Below, in pieces: positions 1 through 6,236 of a stretch of DNA of 6,604 nt. Origin of the DNA: Desulfobacterales bacterium CG23_combo_of_CG06-09_8_20_14_all_52_9. Lineage in GTDB: Bacteria > Desulfobacterota > Desulfobacteria > Desulfobacterales > UBA2156. A program made the position numbers and the translations under genes. The notes beneath the pieces were generated by a model. It searched no databases. It worked only from the letters and a program-made list of their open reading frames with translations, and was not told where the DNA came from. Numbering within the stretch: the first letter of the stretch is position 1; each line of letters starts with the position of its first letter. Location: positions 1 to 6,604 of the forward strand of contig PCSF01000199.1 of NCBI GenBank assembly GCA_002771315.1. The letters run 5' to 3'.

Positions 1-2
1 AA

Positions 3-497
3 TCCGATGTCTTTATTTTACGACACTACAGTATTTTCAACTTTTATACGAAAGAACCCAAAATAGTGAGAGGTGAGCTTCAGGGTTTCGTGGTGATGGC
101 GGGCATTCCCATGGAAGCGGCCCAGCGTGTAGCCGATATTGGGCTATTCTTTGTTCCCATTGACCGAGAGATTGCGTTGCGGATCAATGCAAAATTCCCT
201 TACCTCGTCCCAGGTGAAATACCCGCCGGTGCTTATCCGGGGGTTCCGGATACTCCGACCCTGCAGGTCCATGCCCTGCTGGTGGTCAGCTCGGCGATTC
301 CTGAAGACCTGATTTACCGGGTGACTGCTTCCCTGTGGAGCGAGCGGACACTGTCTTTATTGAAAAGCGGGCATCCCCAAGGAAAAGCGATTTCCCTCAA
401 GACCGCGTTGGAAGGCATTTCGATCCCGCTTCATCCGGGAGCAGAACGATTCTACCGAGAGCATGGCATAGTTACCAAAGGAACGCCAACCCCATGA
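3..497 (+). CDS. TAXI-family TRAP transporter solute-binding protein, C-terminal part (partial)
   Basis: This is the C-terminal portion of a periplasmic solute receptor of the TAXI family, which normally captures small organic acids or amino acids for TRAP transporters. What is seen: the motif GELQGFVVMAGIP, the stretch SSAIPEDLIYRVT, and the family-typical end IPLHPGAERFYREHGI just before the stop. About 143 residues from the GTG at 66 match the family, against roughly 320 for a full protein. The frame is open to the left edge, so the gene probably begins outside the window. However, the first 20 or so codons (3-65) are AT-rich and do not obviously resemble the family, so a 5' truncation with use of GTG 66 cannot be excluded. 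The stop TGA (495-497) overlaps the ATG of the downstream kinase, implying translational coupling. No TRAP membrane subunit follows, so a sensory rather than transport role is inferred. The family call is firm; the start is not. Confidence 0.82.
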   Translation, partial: SDVFILRHYSIFNFYTKEPKIVRGELQGFVVMAGIPMEAAQRVADIGLFFVPIDREIALRINAKFPYLVPGEIPAGAYPGVPDTPTLQVHALLVVSSAIPEDLIYRVTASLWSERTLSLLKSGHPQGKAISLKTALEGISIPLHPGAERFYREHGIVTKGTPTP

Positions 498-3043
498 AAC
501 GGCCTCGCCCCATTCTTAAGATTTTGCTTTGGAGCGCCGTGGTATCCGTCCTTATCGCCCTGATCGCAGCAGGAATCCTTACCAACGTCACCCTGCGCTC
601 AGTGGAAAAGAATCTTCCCAACACACTGTTTAAACAGCTACATGACCTAACACTTGTCAACGAAGATCTTGCGCAAGTCGTCTCTGCCGCTGAACTGACC
701 AAGGCTGCCCCAACTTCGGAGAACTTCATGCGGCTTCGTAATATAGTCATGACCGTCCACAATGCCGTCGTCAAACTGCGCACCACCTATGTGTTCGACA
801 ATCTAATCCAATCTTCCGCGTTCCACGCAGTCGTTGCTCCGGCCATCGCTGATGTGCAGCTTTGGCTTTCCGAGGGCGTCTCAGGGTATGGCCCGGAGAC
901 AGAAACCACTGTTGAGATCGTGTTGTCACGGATCACCGGGGCATTTCAGAAGACCAGAGCCATAAACTACGCTTCAGAACGGATAGCCCGGACCATTTTG
1001 GCTCAACAGCGCAACCGGCTTGAGCAATTCTTGTTCAGTGCCAATCTGCTCTTCACTCTGGCCCTGTTGATCACATTGCTCATGGTTCTCTTGCTCATTC
1101 GCCAACATCTGCTGCAACGTCGGGAAGTCCAAGCCCAGGCCGAACGCAGGCGCGCTGAAGAAGCACTGCATCGCTATGAACTTTTGGCGGTCCACAGTCG
1201 GGACATCATCCTTTTCATGCGAAGAGACGATGGACGCATCTTGGAAGCCAATGTGGCCGCCACGAAGTCCTATGGGTACAGCCGCGATGAACTACTGAAG
1301 TTGACAATCTATGACCTGCGCGCACCTGAAACCTTGGAGTTGACCGCCGATCAAATGGCGGAGGCTGATGCGGGCGGGCTCCTGTTCGAGACCGTCCACC
1401 GGTGCAGCGACGGTAGCACGTTCCCAGTGGAGGTCAGCTCGCGGGGTGAAACCGTCGATGGTACTCGAACATTGATCAGCGTGGTGCGAGATATTACCGA
1501 GCGCAAGCATGGGGAAGCGGCGCTGCGGGAGAGTCAGGAGAGGTTCCAGGAACTGGCCGAATTGCTTCCGGAAACGATTTTTGAAATGGATGCCGACGGG
1601 GCTCTTACTTTCGTCAACAAGAATGCTTTCGCGCATTTTGGGGTCTCCCAGGAGGACTTCGATCGGGGCATAAATGGTTTCGAGATAATATCACCCGAAG
1701 ACCGTCCCAGGGCCCTTGAGAATACCAAGAGGGTCATGGGCGGGGAAAAGCTGGGGCTCAATGAATACAAAGTATTAAGAAGAGACGGGAGCAGCTTTCC
1801 GGTGATTATGCACTCTACTGCAAAATACCGGGACGGGAAACCTGTAGGAATCAGAGGCATCGTGATCGATGTCACCGAGACCAAGAAGCTTGAAGCACAA
1901 CTCCGACAGGCTCATAAAATGGAAGCCGTTGGCACCTTGGCAGGCGGCATCGCTCATGATTTCAACAACCTCCTCCAGGCTGTCCAAGGTTATGCGGAAT
2001 TATTGCTCCTGAAAAGAACGCAGGGAGAAGAAGGATACCGAGAACTCCAGGAGATCAAACGCGCTGCCAAACGCGGGGGCGATCTCACCCGCCAGTTGCT
2101 CACCTTCAGCCGCAAGGTGGAATCAAAACTCCAGCCTGTTGACCTCAACCGGATTGTGGACGATGTAAGGATGTTACTGGAACGGACCATCCCCAAAATG
2201 ATCAGGATCGAGCTGCACCTGATGGGTAACCTTCACCATGTGAATGCCGATGCCTCACAGATTGAGCAGGTCCTGATGAATCTCGCGGTAAATGCAAGGG
2301 ATGCCATGCCAGATGGCGGCACGCTCAGAATCGAAACGAAAAACATCGTTCCGGATGAGGGTTATCGCCGCACCCACCCCGAGTTCTCTCCCGGGAATTA
2401 TGTTCTTCTCACCGTTACCGACACAGGTCAAGGGATGGAAAAGACCACGCTGGAACATATCTTTGATCCGTTTTTTACCACCAAGGAGGTCGGAAAAGGA
2501 ACCGGCCTGGGCCTTGCCATGGTTTACGGCATAGTCAAGAATCACCATGGGCACATCACATGCGTCAGCAATCCGGGCGAGGGAACCACATTTGAGATCT
2601 TTCTTCCAGGTATCGGGCAACTCGAAGGAACTTCCCGTATCGATACAGGGACGGCAGAGCAGCGCGGCGGCAGTGAGATCATACTTCTTGTGGATGATGA
2701 TACTGCCGTGCGTGGTATAGGCGAAGCGATTCTCCAAACGTTTGGGTACACGGTGATCGGCGTGGAAGATGGTGAGACCGCCCTGCAAGCCTACCGCGAG
2801 GGTAGCGACAGAATTCAGCTGGTCATCCTCGATCTGATTATGCCGGGAATCGGAGGAATGGAATGTCTTCAAATTATCCTGGAGCTGAATCCCCAGGCCA
2901 AGGTTATCATCTCCAGCGGTTATTCTGTTGCCGGACAGTTCGAGAGAATCTCGGAGATCGGGGCCAAGGCCTTTATCCATAAGCCCTATGATATCCAAGA
3001 AATGCTAAAGACAGTTCGGGAAGTGCTGGACGAAGGTCTATAA
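494..3043 (+). CDS. Membrane-bound hybrid sensor histidine kinase (PAS-PAS-HisKA-HATPase-REC)
   Basis: An 849-residue hybrid kinase. Order of parts: TM1 at about residues 9-30; a periplasmic, apparently all-helical region at about 31-179; TM2 at about 180-203; a short charged coiled coil; PAS1 at about 227-340, ending VVRDITERK; PAS2 at about 345-460, ending IDVTETKK; HisKA with phospho-acceptor His488 in GGIAHDFNN; an HATPase with N-box Asn600 (NARDAMPDGG), G1 DTGQGM (643-648), F-box FDPFF and G2 GTGLGLA (669-675); then a C-terminal receiver with acidic pocket D734-D736, phospho-acceptor Asp780 (LDLIMPG), Ser808 and Lys830. All catalytic residues are present. There is no HAMP domain, no Hpt and no DNA-binding output, so phosphate must pass to an unseen partner. 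The start is set at ATG 494, preceded by AAAGGA at 477-482. The same frame opens at 335, but that stretch is the shadow of the TAXI gene. The stop-start overlap ATGA puts it in one operon with the receptor gene, which may supply its ligand signal. Confidence 0.95.
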   Translation: MKRPRPILKILLWSAVVSVLIALIAAGILTNVTLRSVEKNLPNTLFKQLHDLTLVNEDLAQVVSAAELTKAAPTSENFMRLRNIVMTVHNAVVKLRTTYVFDNLIQSSAFHAVVAPAIADVQLWLSEGVSGYGPETETTVEIVLSRITGAFQKTRAINYASERIARTILAQQRNRLEQFLFSANLLFTLALLITLLMVLLLIRQHLLQRREVQAQAERRRAEEALHRYELLAVHSRDIILFMRRDDGRILEANVAATKSYGYSRDELLKLTIYDLRAPETLELTADQMAEADAGGLLFETVHRCSDGSTFPVEVSSRGETVDGTRTLISVVRDITERKHGEAALRESQERFQELAELLPETIFEMDADGALTFVNKNAFAHFGVSQEDFDRGINGFEIISPEDRPRALENTKRVMGGEKLGLNEYKVLRRDGSSFPVIMHSTAKYRDGKPVGIRGIVIDVTETKKLEAQLRQAHKMEAVGTLAGGIAHDFNNLLQAVQGYAELLLLKRTQGEEGYRELQEIKRAAKRGGDLTRQLLTFSRKVESKLQPVDLNRIVDDVRMLLERTIPKMIRIELHLMGNLHHVNADASQIEQVLMNLAVNARDAMPDGGTLRIETKNIVPDEGYRRTHPEFSPGNYVLLTVTDTGQGMEKTTLEHIFDPFFTTKEVGKGTGLGLAMVYGIVKNHHGHITCVSNPGEGTTFEIFLPGIGQLEGTSRIDTGTAEQRGGSEIILLVDDDTAVRGIGEAILQTFGYTVIGVEDGETALQAYREGSDRIQLVILDLIMPGIGGMECLQIILELNPQAKVIISSGYSVAGQFERISEIGAKAFIHKPYDIQEMLKTVREVLDEGL

Positions 3044-3144
3044 CGGAAGTCTGCCCCCATGACCGTGTCGGACATTAACCCCCCCGTTTCTGAATTTAAT
3101 CCCAAAATGAAGAACGCGGACATGTGAATCGTGTTTAAATCGGC

Positions 3145-3154
3145 TGAAATTTCA
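3145..3154. repeat. Perfect 10-bp palindrome TGAAATTTCA upstream of the candidate promoter
   Basis: TGAAATTTCA reads the same on both strands and ends 23 bases before the TTGACA at 3178. Its position would suit a dimeric regulator, but the site is short and AT-rich, so chance is a fair alternative. I cannot assign it to a known regulator. Confidence 0.3.
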
Positions 3155-3155
3155 A

Positions 3156-3273
3156 CAAAATACATTATAAATTCCACTTGACAGCGCATATTCTATAAGG
3201 GTATTAAAAATTCATAGACCTTGACAACTGCAGGTTCCCATATCTTGGGGTGCAGATGATGCCAAAATACATT
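3156..3273 (+). repeat. Direct repeat pair CAAAATACATT in the fadL-like upstream region
   Basis: Two identical 11-mers lie at 3156-3166 and 3263-3273, 107 bases apart start to start, on either side of the candidate promoter. Each is followed within about 15 bases by a similar CCACTT or CCACACTT. This could be a pair of operator half-sites or a local duplication. The evidence is the repeated sequence alone. Confidence 0.35.
3178..3207 (+). promoter_or_regulatory. Candidate sigma70 promoter for the fadL-like gene
   Basis: A perfect -35 hexamer TTGACA (3178-3183) is followed after 18 bases by TATTAA (3202-3207), which matches the -10 consensus at four of six positions. A second TTGACA lies at 3221-3226 but has no good -10 at the usual distance. 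If the first is used, the leader would be about 165 nt before the start at 3381. This is a sequence match only. Confidence 0.4.
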
Positions 3274-3367
3274 TCATGCCCACACTTAATCCGTCTGCAA
3301 CAAAAACGAGTTTTTATCAATGCGGTTTTATGGCGATTCGTGGCAGAGGCGCTTCTATCTAAATGGG

Positions 3368-3376
3368 AGGAGGAGG
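3368..3376 (+). promoter_or_regulatory. Strong Shine-Dalgarno that decides the fadL-like start
   Basis: The run AGGAGGAGG (3368-3376) contains two overlapping copies of AGGAGG, 4 to 7 bases before ATG 3381. The in-frame ATG at 3363 lies immediately upstream of this ribosome-binding sequence and would translate it as Gly-Gly-Gly-Gly, so 3381 is the true start. Confidence 0.85.
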
Positions 3377-3380
3377 GATA

Positions 3381-4670
3381 ATGAGAAAAATCTGTGTGCT
3401 ACTTTGTGTGTTGGGTCTGTTGAGTCTTGGAGCATCGCCGCTGTTTGCCGGCGGGATTATCAACAAGCAAAATCAGAGCGCTGATTACGTCCGCACCCTG
3501 AACCGCAACGCGGCCACCGACGCAGCGGACATCGTGGCCTACAACCCGGCGGGCGTGATGAAGCTGGAAAACGGGTTCTACACCAAGCTGGATGTCATGT
3601 ACTTCAACAAGGAATACAGCAATACGGTCCCGGGTTTCGACGAGTTCGAATCCGACGAACCCTCCATCATCCCCGGATTTTTCGCCGTTTACAAGCAGGA
3701 CCGGTGGGCGGGCTTTTTCGCGGTGACCATTCCCGGAGGCGGCGGAGCGGTGGAATACCCTAATGGTGATGCCAGCACGGCAAGCCTTGCCTCATCAATC
3801 ATTACGCAATACAACAGGGCAGGGTATGGTATCATTTACACCGGCATCAACAGCATGAAGCTTGAGGCCGACAGCATGGATGTGGGCTACAACATGGGAG
3901 GCGCTTTTAAAATCAACGAGATGTTTTCGGTTGCCGGCGGTTTGCGCTATATCGACGCCAAGCAAAGCTTCAAGGGGGAGGCAGTCCTCGACCGAAACCC
4001 TGCCAACCCAGCGTCAAGATTATTCGGCACGACCTATGATGTCGACGTGGAGCGCACCGCCACCGGCTGGGGCTACTTTTTGGGGCTGAACGTAACGCCC
4101 ATCGACAAACTCAATCTGGGCCTATTCTATATTTCCAATACCGAACTCGATTTCGAATCCGAGGTTTCCGAAGACACCGCCATTGGAACCACGACCATTG
4201 CCAGACTGCTCGGCTGGGAAGACGGCAGCAAGCAGCGCGAAGATCTTCCCGGTGAACTAGGTTTAGGGGCATCCTATATAATCACGCCCCAGTTGCGCGT
4301 TGAAGTCGACTACACCCTTTTCCTGGAGAATAGCGCCACATTCGAATCGGACCGTCTCGAAGGAAAAACGGGCAACAGCTGGGAGACCGGCATCGCTTTC
4401 GAGTACACCATCAACCCACGATGGAAGACGAGTGTAGGCTATCTGAGGACCGATATCGTCGGGCTGCCGACAGACAACAAACTTCCGGAAGCCCCGGAGC
4501 TGGACGCCGACACTATATCCGCCGGCGTGGTGTTCAGCCCGCTTGAACGCCTGAAGCTTACGCTTGGCGCGCTAAAAGTCTGGTACGATTCAGAAGAGAT
4601 GTCCAGCGGCGTCAAGCTTGAAAAAGATGTCTGGGCCGTGGCTCTCGGCGTCCAATACCGCTTCTTCTAA
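3381..4670 (+). CDS. OmpP1/FadL-family outer-membrane channel protein
   Basis: A 429-residue outer-membrane beta-barrel of the OmpP1/FadL/TodX family, which lets long-chain fatty acids or other hydrophobic compounds cross the outer membrane. What is seen: a signal peptide (MRKICVLL, then a leucine-rich core) with a likely cleavage after SPLFA; a mature N-terminus with the family pattern NQSADYVRTLNRNAATDAADIV and then the hallmark YNPAGVMKLENGFY; alternating amphipathic strands through the rest; and a terminal aromatic residue in GVQYRFF, the usual signal for barrel assembly by BAM. The length is typical for the family. Start 3381 is set by the strong Shine-Dalgarno. It stands alone, with its own upstream region and a terminator at 4704-4740, so it is probably monocistronic and not coupled to the kinase, although the kinase lies upstream on the same strand. 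The substrate cannot be told from sequence; a link to fatty-acid or hydrocarbon uptake is family knowledge only. Confidence 0.92.
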   Translation: MRKICVLLCVLGLLSLGASPLFAGGIINKQNQSADYVRTLNRNAATDAADIVAYNPAGVMKLENGFYTKLDVMYFNKEYSNTVPGFDEFESDEPSIIPGFFAVYKQDRWAGFFAVTIPGGGGAVEYPNGDASTASLASSIITQYNRAGYGIIYTGINSMKLEADSMDVGYNMGGAFKINEMFSVAGGLRYIDAKQSFKGEAVLDRNPANPASRLFGTTYDVDVERTATGWGYFLGLNVTPIDKLNLGLFYISNTELDFESEVSEDTAIGTTTIARLLGWEDGSKQREDLPGELGLGASYIITPQLRVEVDYTLFLENSATFESDRLEGKTGNSWETGIAFEYTINPRWKTSVGYLRTDIVGLPTDNKLPEAPELDADTISAGVVFSPLERLKLTLGALKVWYDSEEMSSGVKLEKDVWAVALGVQYRFF

Positions 4671-4703
4671 CAGCCGAAGCATCTCCACATCGATCCTCTT
4701 GGG

Positions 4704-4740
4704 AGAACCCCGGGCCGTTTGTTCCCGGGGTTCTTTTTCT
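4704..4740 (+). terminator. Rho-independent terminator after the fadL-like gene
   Basis: A perfect 11-bp stem, AGAACCCCGGG (4704-4714) with CCCGGGGTTCT (4724-4734), encloses a 9-nt loop and runs into a T5 tract (4734-4738). It starts 33 bases after the stop at 4670. On the opposite strand no T-run follows, so it acts mainly for the plus-strand gene. Confidence 0.92.
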
Positions 4741-4804
4741 ATAAGCCCGCCCTTCTGACTTGCCCAGCCCTCAGAATGAGAGTCTTCTTTGCTTGCTATC
4801 TCAC

Positions 4805-5413
4805 TCACGGTCTTTCCTGCCATGGCCTGAACCTATCTCGCGCCCACCTCATATATTTCAACAACTCATCATTCACTATTTCGATATCGAATCGCTCTCT
4901 GTCAAAATCGCCTTCATCCCTATGAAAACCGGACCACCATTCCTTAAGGCTCTTGTGTTCTTCATGAGTCGGGTCTTTTAATGCTTTGCAGAACTCATGA
5001 TATCCCGGGAAGCCGCCCACATCTTCAGGCGGACAGGCTCTGGCGCCGTCCAGGCATTCAATTGGAAACTGAAGTTCCGGGTTGGAGTAGCGGCTGTCCT
5101 CTATCATGACCTCATGCTCCCAGCTGTCGCCAAAATCGTACAGATAGCCGAAAGTGACGCCTTTCTTTTTGATCAGATCCACAAGCCGATATCTGCCGTC
5201 TTCAAGCCCGTCTTCCCTTGATTCGGGATCTTCCGTGTACCGTTTTTCGGCGATGGTGAACTGATGCAGGTGGTAGTCATCCCAGCCCATCACAATCTGA
5301 ATCACGTCGTGCAGCCGATCCAGAGTAATGTAGGCTGGCACAACAAAGCGCCTCCAGATTTCAGGCTTAATTCCAACGAGTCTGATTTTCAATAAATAAA
5401 GTCTTTCATTCAT
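4805..5413 (-). CDS. Plasmid pRiA4b ORF-3 family protein
   Basis: A 202-residue soluble protein of the pRiA4b ORF-3 family (named after an Agrobacterium Ri-plasmid ORF; related to IS1096 TnpR-like proteins). Diagnostic stretches seen: LKIRLVGIKPEIWRRF near the N-terminus, TLDRLHDVIQIVMGWDDYHLHQF, FGYLYDFGDSWEHEV in the middle, and CLDGARACPPEDVGGFPGY towards the C-terminus. Length and motif order agree with a complete member. No signal peptide or membrane segment is present. The biochemical role of the family is not established; members are common in plasmids, mobile elements and accessory islands. Start 5413 is supported by AGGGAG, 7 bases upstream on the minus strand. It converges on the fadL-like gene, and a hairpin at 5459-5480 separates it from the MazF remnant upstream, so it is probably transcribed on its own. 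The family call is secure, the function unknown. Confidence 0.92.
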   Translation of the reverse strand: MNERLYLLKIRLVGIKPEIWRRFVVPAYITLDRLHDVIQIVMGWDDYHLHQFTIAEKRYTEDPESREDGLEDGRYRLVDLIKKKGVTFGYLYDFGDSWEHEVMIEDSRYSNPELQFPIECLDGARACPPEDVGGFPGYHEFCKALKDPTHEEHKSLKEWWSGFHRDEGDFDRERFDIEIVNDELLKYMRWARDRFRPWQERP

Positions 5414-5458
5414 GGCTTTTCTCCCTTATCAGACATAAGACCCCGAAAAGAATCCTTT

Positions 5459-5480
5459 AAAAAAACTGAAGTCAGTTTTT
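5459..5480 (-). terminator. Palindromic hairpin with T-run, possible terminator of the mazF remnant
   Basis: AAAAACTGA (5461-5469) and TCAGTTTTT (5472-5480) form a perfect 9-bp inverted repeat around two bases, effectively an 8-bp stem with a 4-nt loop. Read on the minus strand it ends in seven T residues (complement of 5459-5465), 58 bases past the stop of the MazF remnant, where a terminator would be expected. On the plus strand five T residues follow. The stem is AT-rich and weak. It could instead be an operator for the pRiA4b-type gene starting at 5413. Confidence 0.4.
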
Positions 5481-5537
5481 CGATGTGTCGGAGAAGTTTT
5501 TCCCCCGTCACCAACGGTCATATAGAGACTGGCAAAT

Positions 5538-5720
5538 TTAGTACGCAAACATCGATTGCAGAGTCGAAATCACTTCGGCCTGAATTTGAAGGTCTATTGT
5601 ACCCGCTCTTTCTATAAACCGAGATTTATCAATTATGGGTATTTGGTCCAATACGATTTGCCCCTTTCTGCCTTGAAATTCACAAAATACACGGGTGGGA
5701 TAGGCCTTGTAATCGTTAAG
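5538..5720 (-). pseudogene. MazF/PemK-family toxin, C-terminal remnant
   Basis: A 60-codon open stretch on the minus strand, ending in TAA at 5538-5540 and blocked upstream by TGA at 5721-5723, without a usable start codon near its 5' end. The translation contains YKAYPTRVFCEFQGRKG, then QIVLDQIPIIDKSRF, then EVISTLQSMFAY at the stop. These match, in order, the second half of the MazF/PemK mRNA-interferase family, whose members have about 105-115 residues and usually read LDQIRTIDKSRL at the second motif. Here the conserved Arg of DQIR is Pro, a sign of decay. The N-terminal half, with the catalytic Arg and the Pro-x-Thr strand, was not found in any frame just upstream, and no antitoxin gene was recognised. 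It is therefore inferred to be an inactive leftover of a type II toxin-antitoxin pair. Family match strong, exact 5' break uncertain. Confidence 0.75.
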
Positions 5721-5924
5721 TCAATAATCCCTTTATGTTACACAGATCCGACCCCCTTTGCAGCTTTGCTTCCGCCGGGCATTTCTTGTAATCGAGGGTT
5801 TTGATTTCAAGGTCATCGGCTCGGAACTTTCTGCATCAGCGTCCCGCTTGTCCACATTCAGTAATTAAAGGAGCAGCGACAGGCGTCGTATGGATAAGCC
5901 TCTCGAACCTCATTCCAAGTCACT
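5721..5924. other. Degenerate stretch between the MazF and ATP-binding regulator remnants
   Basis: No intact gene is visible. Short open stretches exist on the minus strand in all frames but none has a family match I trust. The part 5858-5924 may be the frameshifted tail of the neighbouring COG2865-type remnant (see that entry). The part around 5745-5760 carries AGATCCGACCCCC, which on the minus strand reads as a GGGGGTCGGATCT block just before the break of the MazF fragment. This may mark the end of a lost mobile element, but nothing here proves it. Confidence 0.4.
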
Positions 5925-6221
5925 TCATGCCGCAACCGGAGGCTCTTTTCCCTCTTCCAGGAGTGCGCGGAAGATACGAGGGACCCCAAGATTTTGTCGA
6001 TTTACCAAACGGGTAGCCAGGAGCACCGTCTCGACCAGATATCGGCTTCTTGTGACCGGTTGATGGCGCAGGATATTCGCCGGTGTAACACCGCCGACAA
6101 AACCACCCGGATTGTTGATCTCGAACCGCTCGTGATAGTTACGGATGAAAACCATCCCAGGAATAGAATAGTCTCGGTGGGTAAAAGCATTCATCAAAGC
6201 TTTGAGCTGAAATATGTAAAT
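5925..6221 (-). pseudogene. COG2865-type ATP-binding regulator (AlbA_2/HATPase_c_4), C-terminal remnant
   Basis: A minus-strand frame open from 6221 to TGA 5925-5927. Residues LKALMNAFTHRDYSIPG, FEINNPGGFVGGVTPANILRH and LVNRQNLGVPRIFRALLEEG follow the order and spacing of the GHKL-like C-terminal domain of COG2865 proteins. These typically read EALVNAxxHRDYS, then EIxNPGG, then GxGxxRI, and are 400-500 residues long with an N-terminal AlbA_2 DNA-binding domain. Here that N-terminal domain is absent: a stop (TAA, 6222-6224) sits a few codons before the match, and the DUF2283 gene ends only 12 bases further on. The usual RNP around the end of the second motif is also degraded (TRSRYLVE). Near 5930 the family tail appears to continue in another frame as RHEVTWNEVR, ending at 5858, which suggests a frameshift. 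A TTG at 6197 could start a 90-residue product, but this looks like debris rather than a working gene. Such proteins often accompany toxin-antitoxin or defence loci. Confidence 0.75.
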
Positions 6222-6236
6222 TTAAACAAGGCGTTA

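Larger units (their letters stand above)
3044..3380. other. Intergenic region between kinase and fadL-like gene
   Basis: A 337-bp non-coding stretch, more AT-rich than its flanks. I see no convincing terminator after the kinase stop and no ORF with family resemblance on either strand. It holds a candidate sigma70 promoter, a 10-bp palindrome (TGAAATTTCA, 3145-3154) and an 11-bp direct repeat (CAAAATACATT at 3156-3166 and 3263-3273), all described separately. It presumably carries the control region of the outer-membrane protein gene. Confidence 0.6.

Noticed and set aside
335..493. N-terminal extension of the kinase reading frame to an ATG at 335
   Set aside because: It lies wholly inside the TAXI coding region in another frame, has no domain resemblance, and ATG 494 has a Shine-Dalgarno, an ATGA overlap and leads straight into TM1.
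2255..2998. 247-residue minus-strand ORF within the kinase
   Set aside because: A shadow of the HATPase and receiver coding sequence; no recognisable domain.
3044..3120. Terminator after the kinase gene
   Set aside because: Only very short inverted repeats (TGTC/GACA) are present, with no T-run.
3340..3358. Possible sigma54 promoter (TGGCAG and following bases)
   Set aside because: The GC element at the -12 position is missing at the required distance from the GG, and the site is too close to the start codon.
3363..3380. Upstream in-frame ATG of the fadL-like gene
   Set aside because: It would translate the Shine-Dalgarno itself and puts extra residues before a normal signal peptide; ATG 3381 fits.
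5556..5804. 82-residue plus-strand ORF
   Set aside because: Opposite strand carries the MazF remnant; the plus-strand product has no family features.
5763..5860. Minus-strand open stretches that might encode a MazE-like antitoxin
   Set aside because: No swapped-hairpin or other antitoxin pattern could be recognised, and the frames are short and lack a convincing start.
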